The translations under genes were made by a program, and so were the position numbers. 64,000 nt of DNA, taken from NCBI RefSeq assembly GCF_002079055.1, contig NC_047488.1, forward strand, positions 248,001-312,000, given 5' to 3'. This DNA comes from Saccharomyces paradoxus. Lineage: Eukaryota > Ascomycota > Saccharomycetes > Saccharomycetales > Saccharomycetaceae. Below are positions 9,680 to 19,491 of the stretch, in pieces; the first letter of the stretch is position 1; each line of letters begins with the position of its first letter. The notes under the pieces are model-generated. The model was not told the DNA's origin. It made no database searches and saw nothing but the letters and a program-made list of their open reading frames with translations.

Positions 9680-11101
9680 ATGTTTCAAAGGTCTAGAGCT
9701 GCTCATCATATCAAATTGATTTCACCTCGAAGATGCCGCTTTAAATCCTCCTTTGCAGTTGCTTTAAATGCTGCCAGTAAGCTGGTAACTCCTAAGATTC
9801 TTTGGAATAACCCCATATCATTAGTCTCGAAGGAAATGAATACATTGGCGAAGAACATAGTCGCTCTGATTGGTTCTGGTCATCCGCTGCTCAACAAAGT
9901 TACTAGTTACTATTTTGAAACAGAGGGCAAAAAAGTACGTCCTTTGTTGGTGTTGTTGTTGTCAAGAGCACTTTCTGAAATTCCTTTGACAGAAAGAAAT
10001 CATTTGAAGATTGATAACTCAGATGTTCCTGAGGACCCAATTTACTCTAAGCCTAGTCAAAATCAACTATTTCAGCGCCCTGCAAATAGCATTTCCCCGC
10101 TACATATTCTTCACGGTATTAAACCACTAAATCCTTTGACAAAGGGTCCGGAGCCTTTGCCAGAGGAAACCTTTGACAAAAAAAGGGGTATTCTACCCAA
10201 GCAGAGAAGATTAGCAGAGATTGTTGAAATGATACACACTGCATCTTTACTTCATGATGATGTTATTGATCATTCTGATACAAGAAGAGGAAGGCCAAGC
10301 GGAAATGCTGCCTTCACTAATAAGATGGCTGTTTTGGCCGGCGACTTTCTCTTAGGAAGAGCAACGGTATCAATTTCAAGACTACACAACCCTGAAGTAG
10401 TGGAACTAATGTCTAATAGTATTGCGAATCTTGTCGAAGGTGAGTTCATGCAATTGAAAAACACTTCCACTGATGCGGACATCGATACTATTGAAAATGG
10501 CCACAAACTACTTCCGATACCTTCTAAAAAGCTGGAAGTTAAAGAGCATGAGTATCGTGTTCCAAGTCGCCAACAAGGACTGCAATTATCTCATGACCAG
10601 ATTATAGAAACGGCATTTGAATATTACATACACAAGACGTACCTAAAGACAGCTGCTTTGATATCGAAATCTTGCAGGTGTGCTGCTATATTATCCGGGG
10701 CATCACCAGCCGTTATTGACGAATGCTATGACTTCGGTAGAAATCTCGGCATATGTTTCCAACTTGTAGATGATATGCTTGATTTTACTATATCCGAAAA
10801 GGATTTAGGAAAGCCATCAGGCGCAGATCTAAAATTAGGTATTGCAACAGCCCCAGTTTTATTTGCATGGAAAGAAGATCCATCTTTGGGTCCGCTTATT
10901 TCTCGCAATTTTTCAGAAAGAGGAGATGTTGAGAAAACCATTGCTTCCGTAAGACTACATAATGGTATAGCGAAGACGAAAGTACTAGCGGAGGAGTATA
11001 GGGACAAAGCACTACAGAATCTACGGGAATCTCTCCCTGATTCCGATGCCCGTTCTGCCCTAGAGTTCTTAACTAATAGTATACTAACGAGAAGAAAGTA
11101 A
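9680..11101 (+). CDS. COQ1: Hexaprenyl diphosphate synthase Coq1 (ubiquinone side chain)
   Basis: A 473-residue trans-polyprenyl synthase of mitochondria that makes the C30 side chain of coenzyme Q6. Both aspartate-rich motifs are present: first DDVID at residues 193-197, second DDMLD at 364-368, each binding Mg2+-diphosphate. The N-terminus (MFQRSRAAHHIKLISPRRCR) is basic and hydroxylated, as a mitochondrial targeting peptide should be. The frame continues 12 codons upstream, but those begin with GTG; the first ATG is at 9680 and gives the expected length. Residues about 110-170 form a fungal insertion relative to bacterial homologues. Confidence 0.97.
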   Translation: MFQRSRAAHHIKLISPRRCRFKSSFAVALNAASKLVTPKILWNNPISLVSKEMNTLAKNIVALIGSGHPLLNKVTSYYFETEGKKVRPLLVLLLSRALSEIPLTERNHLKIDNSDVPEDPIYSKPSQNQLFQRPANSISPLHILHGIKPLNPLTKGPEPLPEETFDKKRGILPKQRRLAEIVEMIHTASLLHDDVIDHSDTRRGRPSGNAAFTNKMAVLAGDFLLGRATVSISRLHNPEVVELMSNSIANLVEGEFMQLKNTSTDADIDTIENGHKLLPIPSKKLEVKEHEYRVPSRQQGLQLSHDQIIETAFEYYIHKTYLKTAALISKSCRCAAILSGASPAVIDECYDFGRNLGICFQLVDDMLDFTISEKDLGKPSGADLKLGIATAPVLFAWKEDPSLGPLISRNFSERGDVEKTIASVRLHNGIAKTKVLAEEYRDKALQNLRESLPDSDARSALEFLTNSILTRRK

Positions 11102-11237
11102 AACTTCAAAATGTTTAAATGGCAGAGTAAGAATGAAAAAAATGAAAAAGTTCATAATGTCACATTATTCTATAATTCTATATGTAAATAGTTTTTATAT
11201 GTCTTTAGGAAAGAAGAAATATACTAAGGATTAAGAA

Positions 11238-12539
11238 TCAGGCCGGTGGCAAAAAAGCTGCAAACAGAATAGTTTGTAAAGGTATCCAAAATGCCAACCA
11301 ATATATGTAAAATTTGACTATTTTATCGTCACCTTTCGGATTTTCCATTTTTTTAGAATCTGAGGTTTTGACCAATCTATCAGCCAAATACCAAAGATGC
11401 AATGGTAAAAAGGACGCTATACGGTTCAGTATTTGGACATGGGCAAAAAAGCATACTATGACGACCAATGCTCTGGTGATCCATACGAGGGCTTTCAAAT
11501 TATAGGAGGGGTAAATTTTGCTGAAATATATAGAGGAATAAATCAAAATGATAATATTTGGTACAGCAAACAAAAAGTTTGGGATATTGTTTGGGGTCCA
11601 GTATTTCAAAAATCCAACTCCCCAGTAATGACCCTGAATATAAGAATATAGAGAGGTTTTAGTGATAAAAAAGCTTGGGTAAAATTCAGATTCACACCAC
11701 TCACCTCTTTGGGGACAAAATGTCTTATATGGCAGGTAATATTGCTGATATACTAGAGCAGAAAACATTAAGGATCCTGATAATACCGGGAAACATATTG
11801 CTTTTACTACTTTTCTGTTCTTTGTTAATTCAAAAAGGTCAAAAACAAAATAAATTCCAAGCAAAACACAGTTTGAACGATTCAGGGATGCTAAGGTAAA
11901 GCAAATCATGCTGATGAAGGAGTAAGAAAACCAATATCTCCATGGAATATCGAATTGACCTAATACAGGCATGGAAATGGAGCATTCACGACTCCAAATA
12001 CCAACAAATGCAAAGAAAAATGATAATGGTTCAGAATATATGCTTGTTAAGAATCCAGCAGCACTAGTTAAGAAAAATAATAGAGATGTCTTTCTAGCGA
12101 TAGATCTAGCAAACTGTGATTGCTTTATATTTTGGCTAAAAATTTTTTTGGTTAAAAAATATAAAACAATACCAGATAAGTAGAACAGAATATTCTCTAT
12201 TGCAACTGCAACCTTTAAGGCATGATAGATGCTTTCGTTATTAGTCCTGATAAACAATCTGACGAAGAAAGTCCACAATTGAGAAAACGCGTATTCGTGC
12301 TCAAATTGAGGTTTTCCGTTTTTAGAAGTGATATTCTTGATAAAGAAAACAGTATCCCATGATAGTAGCTTATTCCAAAAATATTTGTTCCAATAACTGT
12401 TGATTTCAGAGGGAGGAGAACATAGTTCATCTAATAAAAGTGAAGTTGATGTATCGAACTGCCTAATCGGAGTCAAAAACACCAGCAAATACTGTATTAA
12501 GCGGAATAGTACAAAATAAAATGTTAACCCCACAAGCAT
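11238..12539 (-). CDS. GPI18: GPI mannosyltransferase 2, Gpi18
   Basis: A 433-residue multi-pass ER membrane protein of the PIG-V family. It adds the second mannose to the GPI precursor using dolichyl-phosphate mannose. The translation shows many hydrophobic helices, with the first at residues 2-20. The luminal loop after it includes WNKYFWNKLLSWDTVFF with the conserved Trp-Asp (WD) typical of Dol-P-Man-dependent transferases. The C-terminus is a hydrophobic segment ending LFAAFLPPA. Length equals the S. cerevisiae protein. The ATG at 12539 is followed directly by the first helix. Confidence 0.95.
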   Translation of the reverse strand: MLVGLTFYFVLFRLIQYLLVFLTPIRQFDTSTSLLLDELCSPPSEINSYWNKYFWNKLLSWDTVFFIKNITSKNGKPQFEHEYAFSQLWTFFVRLFIRTNNESIYHALKVAVAIENILFYLSGIVLYFLTKKIFSQNIKQSQFARSIARKTSLLFFLTSAAGFLTSIYSEPLSFFFAFVGIWSRECSISMPVLGQFDIPWRYWFSYSFISMICFTLASLNRSNCVLLGIYFVFDLFELTKNRKVVKAICFPVLSGSLMFSALVYQQYYLPYKTFCPQRGEWCESEFYPSFFITKTSLYSYIQGHYWGVGFLKYWTPNNIPNFLFAVPNIIILIYSSIYFSKIYPSYNLKALVWITRALVVIVCFFAHVQILNRIASFLPLHLWYLADRLVKTSDSKKMENPKGDDKIVKFYIYWLAFWIPLQTILFAAFLPPA

Positions 12540-12779
12540 CTCTTAAATCAGTCTTTTTCCGCCTCCTCTGCTTGAAGCCTCTGTTTTATGCTTTTTTTCG
12601 ATGATGAGGCTTACTTTTTCTTTCAACTAAGCCTTGAAAAAAAAAAGCTTGATTTAAAAGGGATTTTCTATTTTAAGTATTTAAGCGACCGGCAGGAAGT
12701 TCATGCAGAAGAGGCACCTGTAATAATTCATTAATTATTCTAATAGATAAATAAGCATAACTTGAATTAAGAACGAGGA
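12540..12779. promoter_or_regulatory. Divergent GPI18-RCR1 promoter region
   Basis: A 240-bp gap between divergent starts. It contains poly-A/T tracts (for example TTTTTTTCG and a run of A near 12640) typical of nucleosome-depleted yeast promoters. No specific regulator site was recognised. Confidence 0.45.
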
Positions 12780-13421
12780 ATGGGGCTTATTTCATATGAA
12801 AATGAGACGATAAACAAGGTGAAAAAGGCAGATGGCCACCACGTCAGCAAATTTGTGACTAGTTACTATGGATCTTCATCATCGTCATGGCAGTCGGGAA
12901 GATGGATTTTGTTTGTACTGTTCGTTGCCGCTATAGTCCTTATATTACTGTCCACTTTTTTAGCTAATAGAAGAAGACAAAGGATGGGACGTGCTCCTAT
13001 TAGAGGTACAGCATGGTTGACGCCGCCCTCATACAGGCAGTCCCAGCAACAATATACTGGCACTGTTCAGCAGCGGACAGACGATTATGTTCCTGAATAT
13101 ACAGAAACAGCAAACGAACATGATTTGGGTTACTATGATGAGCGGGGCGAATTTCACCCCAACGACAAGGCCGCATACGTGGCCCCCCCGCCATTGGTAC
13201 AAGAATGTTCATCAGAATCTGTTAATTCTTTGGAAAGACCACCCGCCGCTGTGGTTCATCGAACTAACTCTTCAGATATGGATTACGATTTAACAAGACC
13301 GAACAATGAGCGAGTTGCAGCTGTTGGTGACACGGCAGAGCAACTGGAAAGGTTTCCGGGCGCAAGTGGAACGCAGGAAATTAATCCGCCGGAGAGGGCA
13401 AAGGTAAACGCAAGGTCATGA
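12780..13421 (+). CDS. RCR1: Rcr1, ER membrane protein that lowers chitin deposition
   Basis: A 213-residue single-pass membrane protein. The short N-terminus is followed by a transmembrane helix at about residues 41-62 and a basic stop-transfer stretch (NRRRQRMGR). The long, Pro-rich tail carries PPSY at 82-85 and VPEY further on; such PY-type motifs recruit the ubiquitin ligase Rsp5. Overexpression of RCR1 in S. cerevisiae suppresses Congo red sensitivity by reducing chitin, and it works together with cargo sorting. Ends at a TGA at 13419-13421. Length is identical to S. cerevisiae Rcr1, and its paralogue there is RCR2. Confidence 0.95.
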   Translation: MGLISYENETINKVKKADGHHVSKFVTSYYGSSSSSWQSGRWILFVLFVAAIVLILLSTFLANRRRQRMGRAPIRGTAWLTPPSYRQSQQQYTGTVQQRTDDYVPEYTETANEHDLGYYDERGEFHPNDKAAYVAPPPLVQECSSESVNSLERPPAAVVHRTNSSDMDYDLTRPNNERVAAVGDTAEQLERFPGASGTQEINPPERAKVNARS

Positions 13422-13868
13422 ACCGAATCTTTTCTTCCGCCTGTTTCACTTATAATTGAGTCACAGAATTTACCAAGAATATTCTTTTTTTTTTACTTAA
13501 TCTCTATAATAATTATTTTAATTCCTAATCCGCTTCAGGCCTACGGTCGTTGAAGTCCTATATATTCAGTACATTGTCTAATCTCTTAATATTATTCTAT
13601 GAATGGTAAATACTTCTAATCCATCGCACGGCGTAGTGATAAAGGGAAAATGCGCGCGGGATTGGCAAAGGCGGCCAATGGATTAAGGGAGACAAGATAG
13701 CATCACATCACATCACCATCAGTGGTATAGAGGAAACAGGATATAAATACTGGTCAGAGAAATCAGTGGATACTCTTTCGCAACATCCCCATTGTTCTTT
13801 TCTATTTCACCAATTAAGTTAGAAAGGCAGCTAGATTAAGAGCAATTTTTCCACTCCACTATTACAAC
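13422..13868. promoter_or_regulatory. UGA2 promoter / RCR1 3' flank
   Basis: The region holds the RCR1 terminator and the UGA2 promoter. GC-rich elements at about 13628-13680 (GCGCGCGGGATTGG, then GGCGGCCAATGG) resemble the class of CGG-containing sites bound by zinc-cluster activators. UGA2 is known to respond to Uga3 and Dal81, but I do not see a clean match to a published Uga3 site. A short CATCA repeat lies near 13700-13720, and TATAAATA is at about 13742. Confidence 0.4.
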
Positions 13869-15362
13869 ATGAGTTTGAGTAAGTTTTCTAAACCAGTTTT
13901 GAACGATCCTAATTTATTTAGAGAATCTGGTTATATCGATGGAAAATGGGTTAAGGGCACTGACGAGATTTTTGAGGTGGTAGACCCTGCTTCTGGTGAA
14001 ATCATAGCAAGAGTTCCCGAACAACCAGTCTCTGTGGTTGAAGAAGCGATTGACGTTGCTTATGAGACTTTCAAGACATACAAGAATACGACGCCAAGAG
14101 AGAGGGCTAAGTGGCTCAGAAACATGTACAACTTAATGCTTGAAAATTTGGATGATTTGGCAACTATTATCACTTTAGAAAATGGTAAAGCTCTAGGGGA
14201 AGCTAAAGGAGAAATCAAATATGCGGCTTCGTATTTTGAGTGGTATGCCGAGGAAGCACCTCGTTTATATGGTGCTACTATCCAACCCTTGAACCCTAGC
14301 AACAGAGTATTCACAATTAGACAACCCGTCGGTGTATGCGGTATAATTTGTCCTTGGAATTTTCCGAGCGCTATGATTACAAGAAAAGCTGCTGCTGCAT
14401 TAGCTGTGGGCTGTACAGTAGTCATCAAGCCTGACTCTCAAACACCATTGTCTGCTTTAGCGATGGCCTATTTGGCTGAAAAGGCTGGCTTCCCCAAGGG
14501 TTCGTTTAATGTTATTCTTTCTCATGCCAACACGCCAAAGCTTGGTAAAACATTATGTGAATCGCCAAAAGTCAAGAAAGTTACTTTCACTGGTTCTACA
14601 AATGTTGGGAAAATCTTGATGAAACAATCTTCTTCTACCTTGAAGAAGCTATCTTTTGAACTGGGTGGTAACGCCCCTTTTATTGTCTTTGAGGATGCCG
14701 ATTTGGATCAAGCCTTAGAACAAGCCATGGCTTGTAAATTTAGGGGTTTGGGTCAAACCTGTGTGTGCGCAAATAGACTTTACGTTCATTCATCTATAAT
14801 TGATAAATTTGCCAAATTACTGGCAGAGAGGGTCAACAAATTTGTAATTGGACATGGTTTGGACCCAAAGACCACTCATGGTTGCGTCATTAACTCCAGT
14901 GCTATTGAAAAAGTTGAAAGACATAAACAAGACGCCATTGAGAAGGGAGCAAGGGTCGTACTTGAAGGTGGCCGTTTACCTGAGTTGGGACCCAACTTTT
15001 ATGCTCCAGTTATACTGTCACACGTTCCCTCAACAGCTATGGTTTCCAAGGAGGAGACTTTCGGTCCATTATGTCCCATTTTTTCATTTGATACTATGGA
15101 GGAAGTTGTCGGATATGCTAATGACACTGAGTTTGGTTTAGCTGCATACGTTTTCTCCAAAAATGTTAACACTTTATACACTGTGTCTGAAGCGTTGGAG
15201 ACTGGTATGGTTTCGTGCAATACGGGTGTTTTCTCGGATTGTTCCATACCATTTGGTGGTGTTAAGGAGTCAGGATTTGGAAGGGAAGGTTCGCTATATG
15301 GTATTGAGGATTACACTGTTTTGAAGACCATCACAATCGGGAATTTGCCAAGTAGCATTTAA
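13869..15362 (+). CDS. UGA2: Succinate-semialdehyde dehydrogenase Uga2
   Basis: A 497-residue NAD(P)-dependent aldehyde dehydrogenase. It oxidises succinate semialdehyde to succinate, the last step of the GABA shunt in the cytosol. The oxyanion Asn is in PWNF (residues 162-165), the general base Glu264 in FELGG, and the nucleophile Cys298 in GLGQTCVCANR. The NAD-binding TGSTNVGK segment is at 241-248. All key residues are intact and the length equals the S. cerevisiae protein. Expression is expected to be induced by GABA. Confidence 0.97.
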   Translation: MSLSKFSKPVLNDPNLFRESGYIDGKWVKGTDEIFEVVDPASGEIIARVPEQPVSVVEEAIDVAYETFKTYKNTTPRERAKWLRNMYNLMLENLDDLATIITLENGKALGEAKGEIKYAASYFEWYAEEAPRLYGATIQPLNPSNRVFTIRQPVGVCGIICPWNFPSAMITRKAAAALAVGCTVVIKPDSQTPLSALAMAYLAEKAGFPKGSFNVILSHANTPKLGKTLCESPKVKKVTFTGSTNVGKILMKQSSSTLKKLSFELGGNAPFIVFEDADLDQALEQAMACKFRGLGQTCVCANRLYVHSSIIDKFAKLLAERVNKFVIGHGLDPKTTHGCVINSSAIEKVERHKQDAIEKGARVVLEGGRLPELGPNFYAPVILSHVPSTAMVSKEETFGPLCPIFSFDTMEEVVGYANDTEFGLAAYVFSKNVNTLYTVSEALETGMVSCNTGVFSDCSIPFGGVKESGFGREGSLYGIEDYTVLKTITIGNLPSSI

Positions 15363-15660
15363 AGTAATAGCAATAATGGATGACACTTAGAGTTGAAAAG
15401 TAGTTCTCAGAAACGATTATATTATATATATATATATAGCATGTATACATACTCCTCATATATAAAAGTTGAGTAAAGCTTGTGAAAGAAAAGCAATTCA
15501 TAAACCCACGGATTTCTGAATTTTAACAGAGAATAAGCGATATAATTTTGTAAAAAAATATATGTATCTATTTATCCTTGGGTTATATGATAGAAAAAAA
15601 AATGCCTTTCCTTTTTAATCGTTTTGTAAGCTTCTGTGGGTACAACGCGTTTCTTTACCT

Positions 15661-17874
15661 TTATTTCCGACCTTTTTTCATATACTTTTCCTTGTAAATC
15701 CAATCTGAACCTAATAGATTTGCACCTTTTTTATCAGCTATTCTAAACCATGCAGCAGCTCTCGAGAGATCCTTTTTTTTTACGTTAGAAGTTTTGGACC
15801 AAATTGTCCCGCTTAAGCACATAGAGTCTACGTGGCCTAATAGGGCAGCTTTTTCTAAAAATTTTAGACCTTTTATCTCGTCCGGATGATCTATCCCAAG
15901 ACCCTTCAAATATGCCATACCGCATTCATATAAAGCAGGCGCCATTGGTTCAGGCGCCATATCAGGGATATCATCTATAGAAACAAAATTCAACGGATTG
16001 ATATCCAAATCAAGAACTTCTGCGGCAAAAGATTTGATGTCCGTGGCAGCCATCAAAAATCCTAATGATAGTTTCAAGTTCTTGTCCACTCCGCAGCCAT
16101 GTCGCAGAGCTAATCCATATAATAGGAATGCAGTTTTGTTACCACATGCGCAGGCTTTTTTCAGTCGTTGTGCAGATTCTTCAAGTTTACCTTGATGACG
16201 CATAGTAATTGCCTGTCCGATGTGTGAAGATTCATCATTATCATAAGGTTCTAGGTGAAATTTAAGTTTTCCGCACCTGCTTGCTGCGTTCGACTCTTCT
16301 TTCTTATGGCTGAGATTAACTGTGCATTGAGTCGAATTATTTGGTAACATACCATCTAAGGAAAGTGTTCTTCTCCTAACTTTCGGATGATCGGGTTTGT
16401 TTGATTGTTCTGAGAGGGGACTTAGCTCGTCTTTTTTGGTATCTTTTTCGATTGTATGGAAATCCGAGAAGGTTCTCAAGTGAGTCCTATTTGGACGTGC
16501 TTTATTGTTCTTTTTTTTATCAGCGGATGACTGAGGTGATGATATCGTTTTGAAATGGAAAACTGGGTTTGGAGGAAAAATATATCTGGCCAAATGGGGG
16601 CTGGAATTATTAACAGTATTAGAGGTTGGTGGAAACTGAATATTCTCACCGGAAAAGTCCAATGAATTAGTGGCAGAACGGATCGGGCTTGATCCTTCAG
16701 ACTCAAGATCTTTCTTGTTTTTTGCTCTCGTCCTAGGAGATTTGAAAAGTTTTTTTAGGGAATTTAGTGAAGTTTTTTTTTTATGAGTTTTATATGGTGG
16801 TGTTGGGGGCAATGAAATGTCATTCGTCAGGGTATTTGGTTTCGTTATCGTGGAGGTAGAGGAATTAGACCGTTTAGGAGATGGTTTAACAGGTGTTGTA
16901 TCACTCTTTGTTAATTTAAGCTTGGAGAATGACGAAGATTCACTTTCAAAGGAAGATTGAGTATTCGGCTTTGATAACTGTCCAACTTCAGAAAAGGAGG
17001 TATTGGTACTTGTCGAACTTCCGTTCCGATAAAGACAATTACTCTTTTGCGTGGGTGTGAACTCATTAGGGCAGCTTTGCTTTTCGAATATCCTGTCGTT
17101 TCTTATAGATGTATTGATATTATTACTAGTATTGACTTTGTTACTCTTCTTATTGGCACTATTATCACTGCTATTATTATTGCTTGATATTAGCATAGGG
17201 TAAAAATGATGTAGTCTAGTATTTTCAATCCTATAATTCTCGAAGTTGAAAGTATTAGGATTATTCGTGCTTCTATTGTTATTTTCAATGTTTGGGTATT
17301 TATAATCTTTTTGATGTCTATTCATTTGGGGTTTCATGGCAGTAAAAGTTTCAGAGTCATAATCTTCTTCGACGATATAAGAGTATCTTGACTTCACGGG
17401 CAAATGTCTTTCCACTTTACAGGAAGAGTATTTGCCTCTCAAAGTGGAATCCTTTTCTTTTAAACTGTCTATGATAAGAGAACGATCTCTGGCTTGTATA
17501 TACGTTGGTGGGGGATTAGTTCTATTCCTTAGTGACGGGAATTCGGACGCAGGCATACATAATGTTGGACCGCTTGTTTGTGATAGTTGCGAATTTCTCG
17601 AGGCATTTTCCTCTTCTAATAAAGCTTCTTGCAGAATGAGTTCATCTTCTAAGCTGAGATCCAATTTGTCAAGAAGTCTCTCTGTAGTTTGAATAGATTC
17701 AAATGAAATGCTACTTTTGTTTGAATGAGCATAGCTAAATTGTGAATCCATCGATGACCCGAAGCTATTATTGGGTGGTGGGCTTTGTAAAACCTCTGTA
17801 GATTTAGCTTTTCTTTCTTGATCGTCACTTCTTATTCGATCCGCCCAAGACGTGTTCTTTATATTCTGATTCAT
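15661..17874 (-). CDS. DSF2: Dsf2, Sel1-repeat protein of unknown function
   Basis: About 737 residues from the ATG at 17874 (MNQNIKNTSWADRI), which matches the start used for S. cerevisiae Dsf2. An in-frame ATG at 17916 would add 14 residues, and the frame is open to 17952 without another ATG. Most of the protein is disordered and rich in Ser, Asn, Thr and Lys. The C-terminus has Sel1-like repeats, clearest at about residues 647-720 (ALYECGMAYLKGLG, then FLEKAALLGHVDSM). In S. cerevisiae it was found through a deletion suppressor of mpt5; the molecular role is unknown. Confidence 0.92.
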   Translation of the reverse strand: MNQNIKNTSWADRIRSDDQERKAKSTEVLQSPPPNNSFGSSMDSQFSYAHSNKSSISFESIQTTERLLDKLDLSLEDELILQEALLEEENASRNSQLSQTSGPTLCMPASEFPSLRNRTNPPPTYIQARDRSLIIDSLKEKDSTLRGKYSSCKVERHLPVKSRYSYIVEEDYDSETFTAMKPQMNRHQKDYKYPNIENNNRSTNNPNTFNFENYRIENTRLHHFYPMLISSNNNSSDNSANKKSNKVNTSNNINTSIRNDRIFEKQSCPNEFTPTQKSNCLYRNGSSTSTNTSFSEVGQLSKPNTQSSFESESSSFSKLKLTKSDTTPVKPSPKRSNSSTSTITKPNTLTNDISLPPTPPYKTHKKKTSLNSLKKLFKSPRTRAKNKKDLESEGSSPIRSATNSLDFSGENIQFPPTSNTVNNSSPHLARYIFPPNPVFHFKTISSPQSSADKKKNNKARPNRTHLRTFSDFHTIEKDTKKDELSPLSEQSNKPDHPKVRRRTLSLDGMLPNNSTQCTVNLSHKKEESNAASRCGKLKFHLEPYDNDESSHIGQAITMRHQGKLEESAQRLKKACACGNKTAFLLYGLALRHGCGVDKNLKLSLGFLMAATDIKSFAAEVLDLDINPLNFVSIDDIPDMAPEPMAPALYECGMAYLKGLGIDHPDEIKGLKFLEKAALLGHVDSMCLSGTIWSKTSNVKKKDLSRAAAWFRIADKKGANLLGSDWIYKEKYMKKGRK

Positions 17875-19491
17875 TGCTTTTTCGTGTGACGTAAAAGTCC
17901 GTTTGTTTTTCTTCATTTTTCTGTTTTTTCTCGAGGCTCCTACAACTTCCACCTATATTTAGCATTGAGCAACAGAATGTGCTATTGCAGATATCAATGG
18001 CAACAGAAAAAAAGGGTCGCTAAAGGAGAACTGTTTTTCAACGTCTGTATTAATACAATAGAAGCCTCTTTGAACACGATGGCAGATAAGGTGATTTGAT
18101 AATCAAATCCAGTGACGGTTGCACCGTTGTTCTTGCTGTCGCTTTTCGTCCGCAGTTTTCTGTGAGAATTGTTTTAACGCCCAGAAACCTGCGCAGCTGC
18201 GTAAAGGCATGGTGGGGCTCGAAGAAGTGACAGTAGGTTTCCACGGAGTGTTCTAAGGGCAGGGATCTGGTGTTGCGATCACACACAATATGAGACGCGT
18301 CCATTTTTTCCTAGTTACCTATACGTTCACGATACACTACGTTGTAATGTAGATGTAGTTGCACGCTAGCTTGTACTGCCTTTTCGAACTATGACTTGTT
18401 TTAGCGATAATAGCTGTGTTAAAGCGGCTTGCTTCCTCTCATTTCTATCTTTTTATTCGAAGTGAGGTATGTTTGCAGTCTTTTGCAGTCTTTTGCAGCT
18501 TCTCTTCATCATTTCCTGTATTGTATACATTATTTACACTATCAGATATTTTATAGCATCTTTTACGCAATAGTAAGCAAAATGCTATAGCAGCAAGTAC
18601 AATAACGATAGTTGCAAATTTAGCAAGCGCATAGGGAAGCAAACCCGAAGTTCTATGCCTCTCTTAGATAAATAAAAGCTTTACATGTCTTTAATCGTTT
18701 TGCTTGTACAAGTATAATTTTATGGAAGAAGGAATCCCAGAACGTCAGAAAATCACAAATTTTTTATTCACAAAAAGATATGTTTCATGATTAGTTAAAT
18801 ATGGATATTTATTACTCCGGCACGACTTGATACCAAAAGTGTACTGTTTTTTTTGTTGCGTTGTACAAATATAAACACCCCTATGTCCAAACGGTTCTTC
18901 TTGAGCTGCTTTAAACAGTTGAGCCGTTAAGTCTTGAGGTAGTAACACTTTCTGTGGAATATCATCGGTTGATTGGAAACAATGTCTTAGGCCCACGAAT
19001 GTGCCAGAATGCGTAAAGCTAGTTCTTTTGTTCTGTATTCAATTGAGTGTGTTACTCTATTCCTATGTAATAATTGAATTTTTTTACCTGCGCAAATGGC
19101 TGTACATATCTTTAATAAAAAATGCTGCGCCAGGTAATTCCTCTTCGCTTAATGTGTAGATCTTAGTTCTTGAATATTTTCAAGACGTGGTTGACGCTGT
19201 TTACTTGCCCTCGTAGTATAATCGCATGTAATTAATAGCAGCTCAGAAACCTGATCATCGTAGGATGGCGCTTGTTTTTCCTTCTTTCAAGGATTTTATA
19301 ATTTTAACTTGCTATAAATAAACCTCAATAATAGCTCCAACAAAAACTTTTAATGAGAACAAAATCATAAAACAGTATTCATCTCAACCCTAAACTAGAA
19401 GTACTTACGTAAAGTTTTTATGCGGACATGTACAATATAGTAAAACTTTATAGTCATATTTCGTATTTTCGCAGCAAGAACACTAATTTTC
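17875..19491. other. 1.6-kb gap between DSF2 and FLR1, no convincing gene
   Basis: The interval holds the DSF2 promoter (right after 17874) and the FLR1 terminator. Three minus-strand frames occur: 18050-18304 (84 codons, with ATG, no recognised family), 18445-18642 (hydrophobic helix then a basic segment, no ATG at its start) and 18745-18996 (no ATG at its start). None matches a family I know. A decamer TTTTGCAGTC repeats almost perfectly three times at 18471-18500. S. cerevisiae has a similar-sized gap here. Confidence 0.5.

Noticed and set aside
18050-18304. 84-codon minus ORF in the DSF2-FLR1 gap
   Set aside because: Starts with ATG but has no domain or composition suggesting a protein; kept only as part of the intergenic entry.
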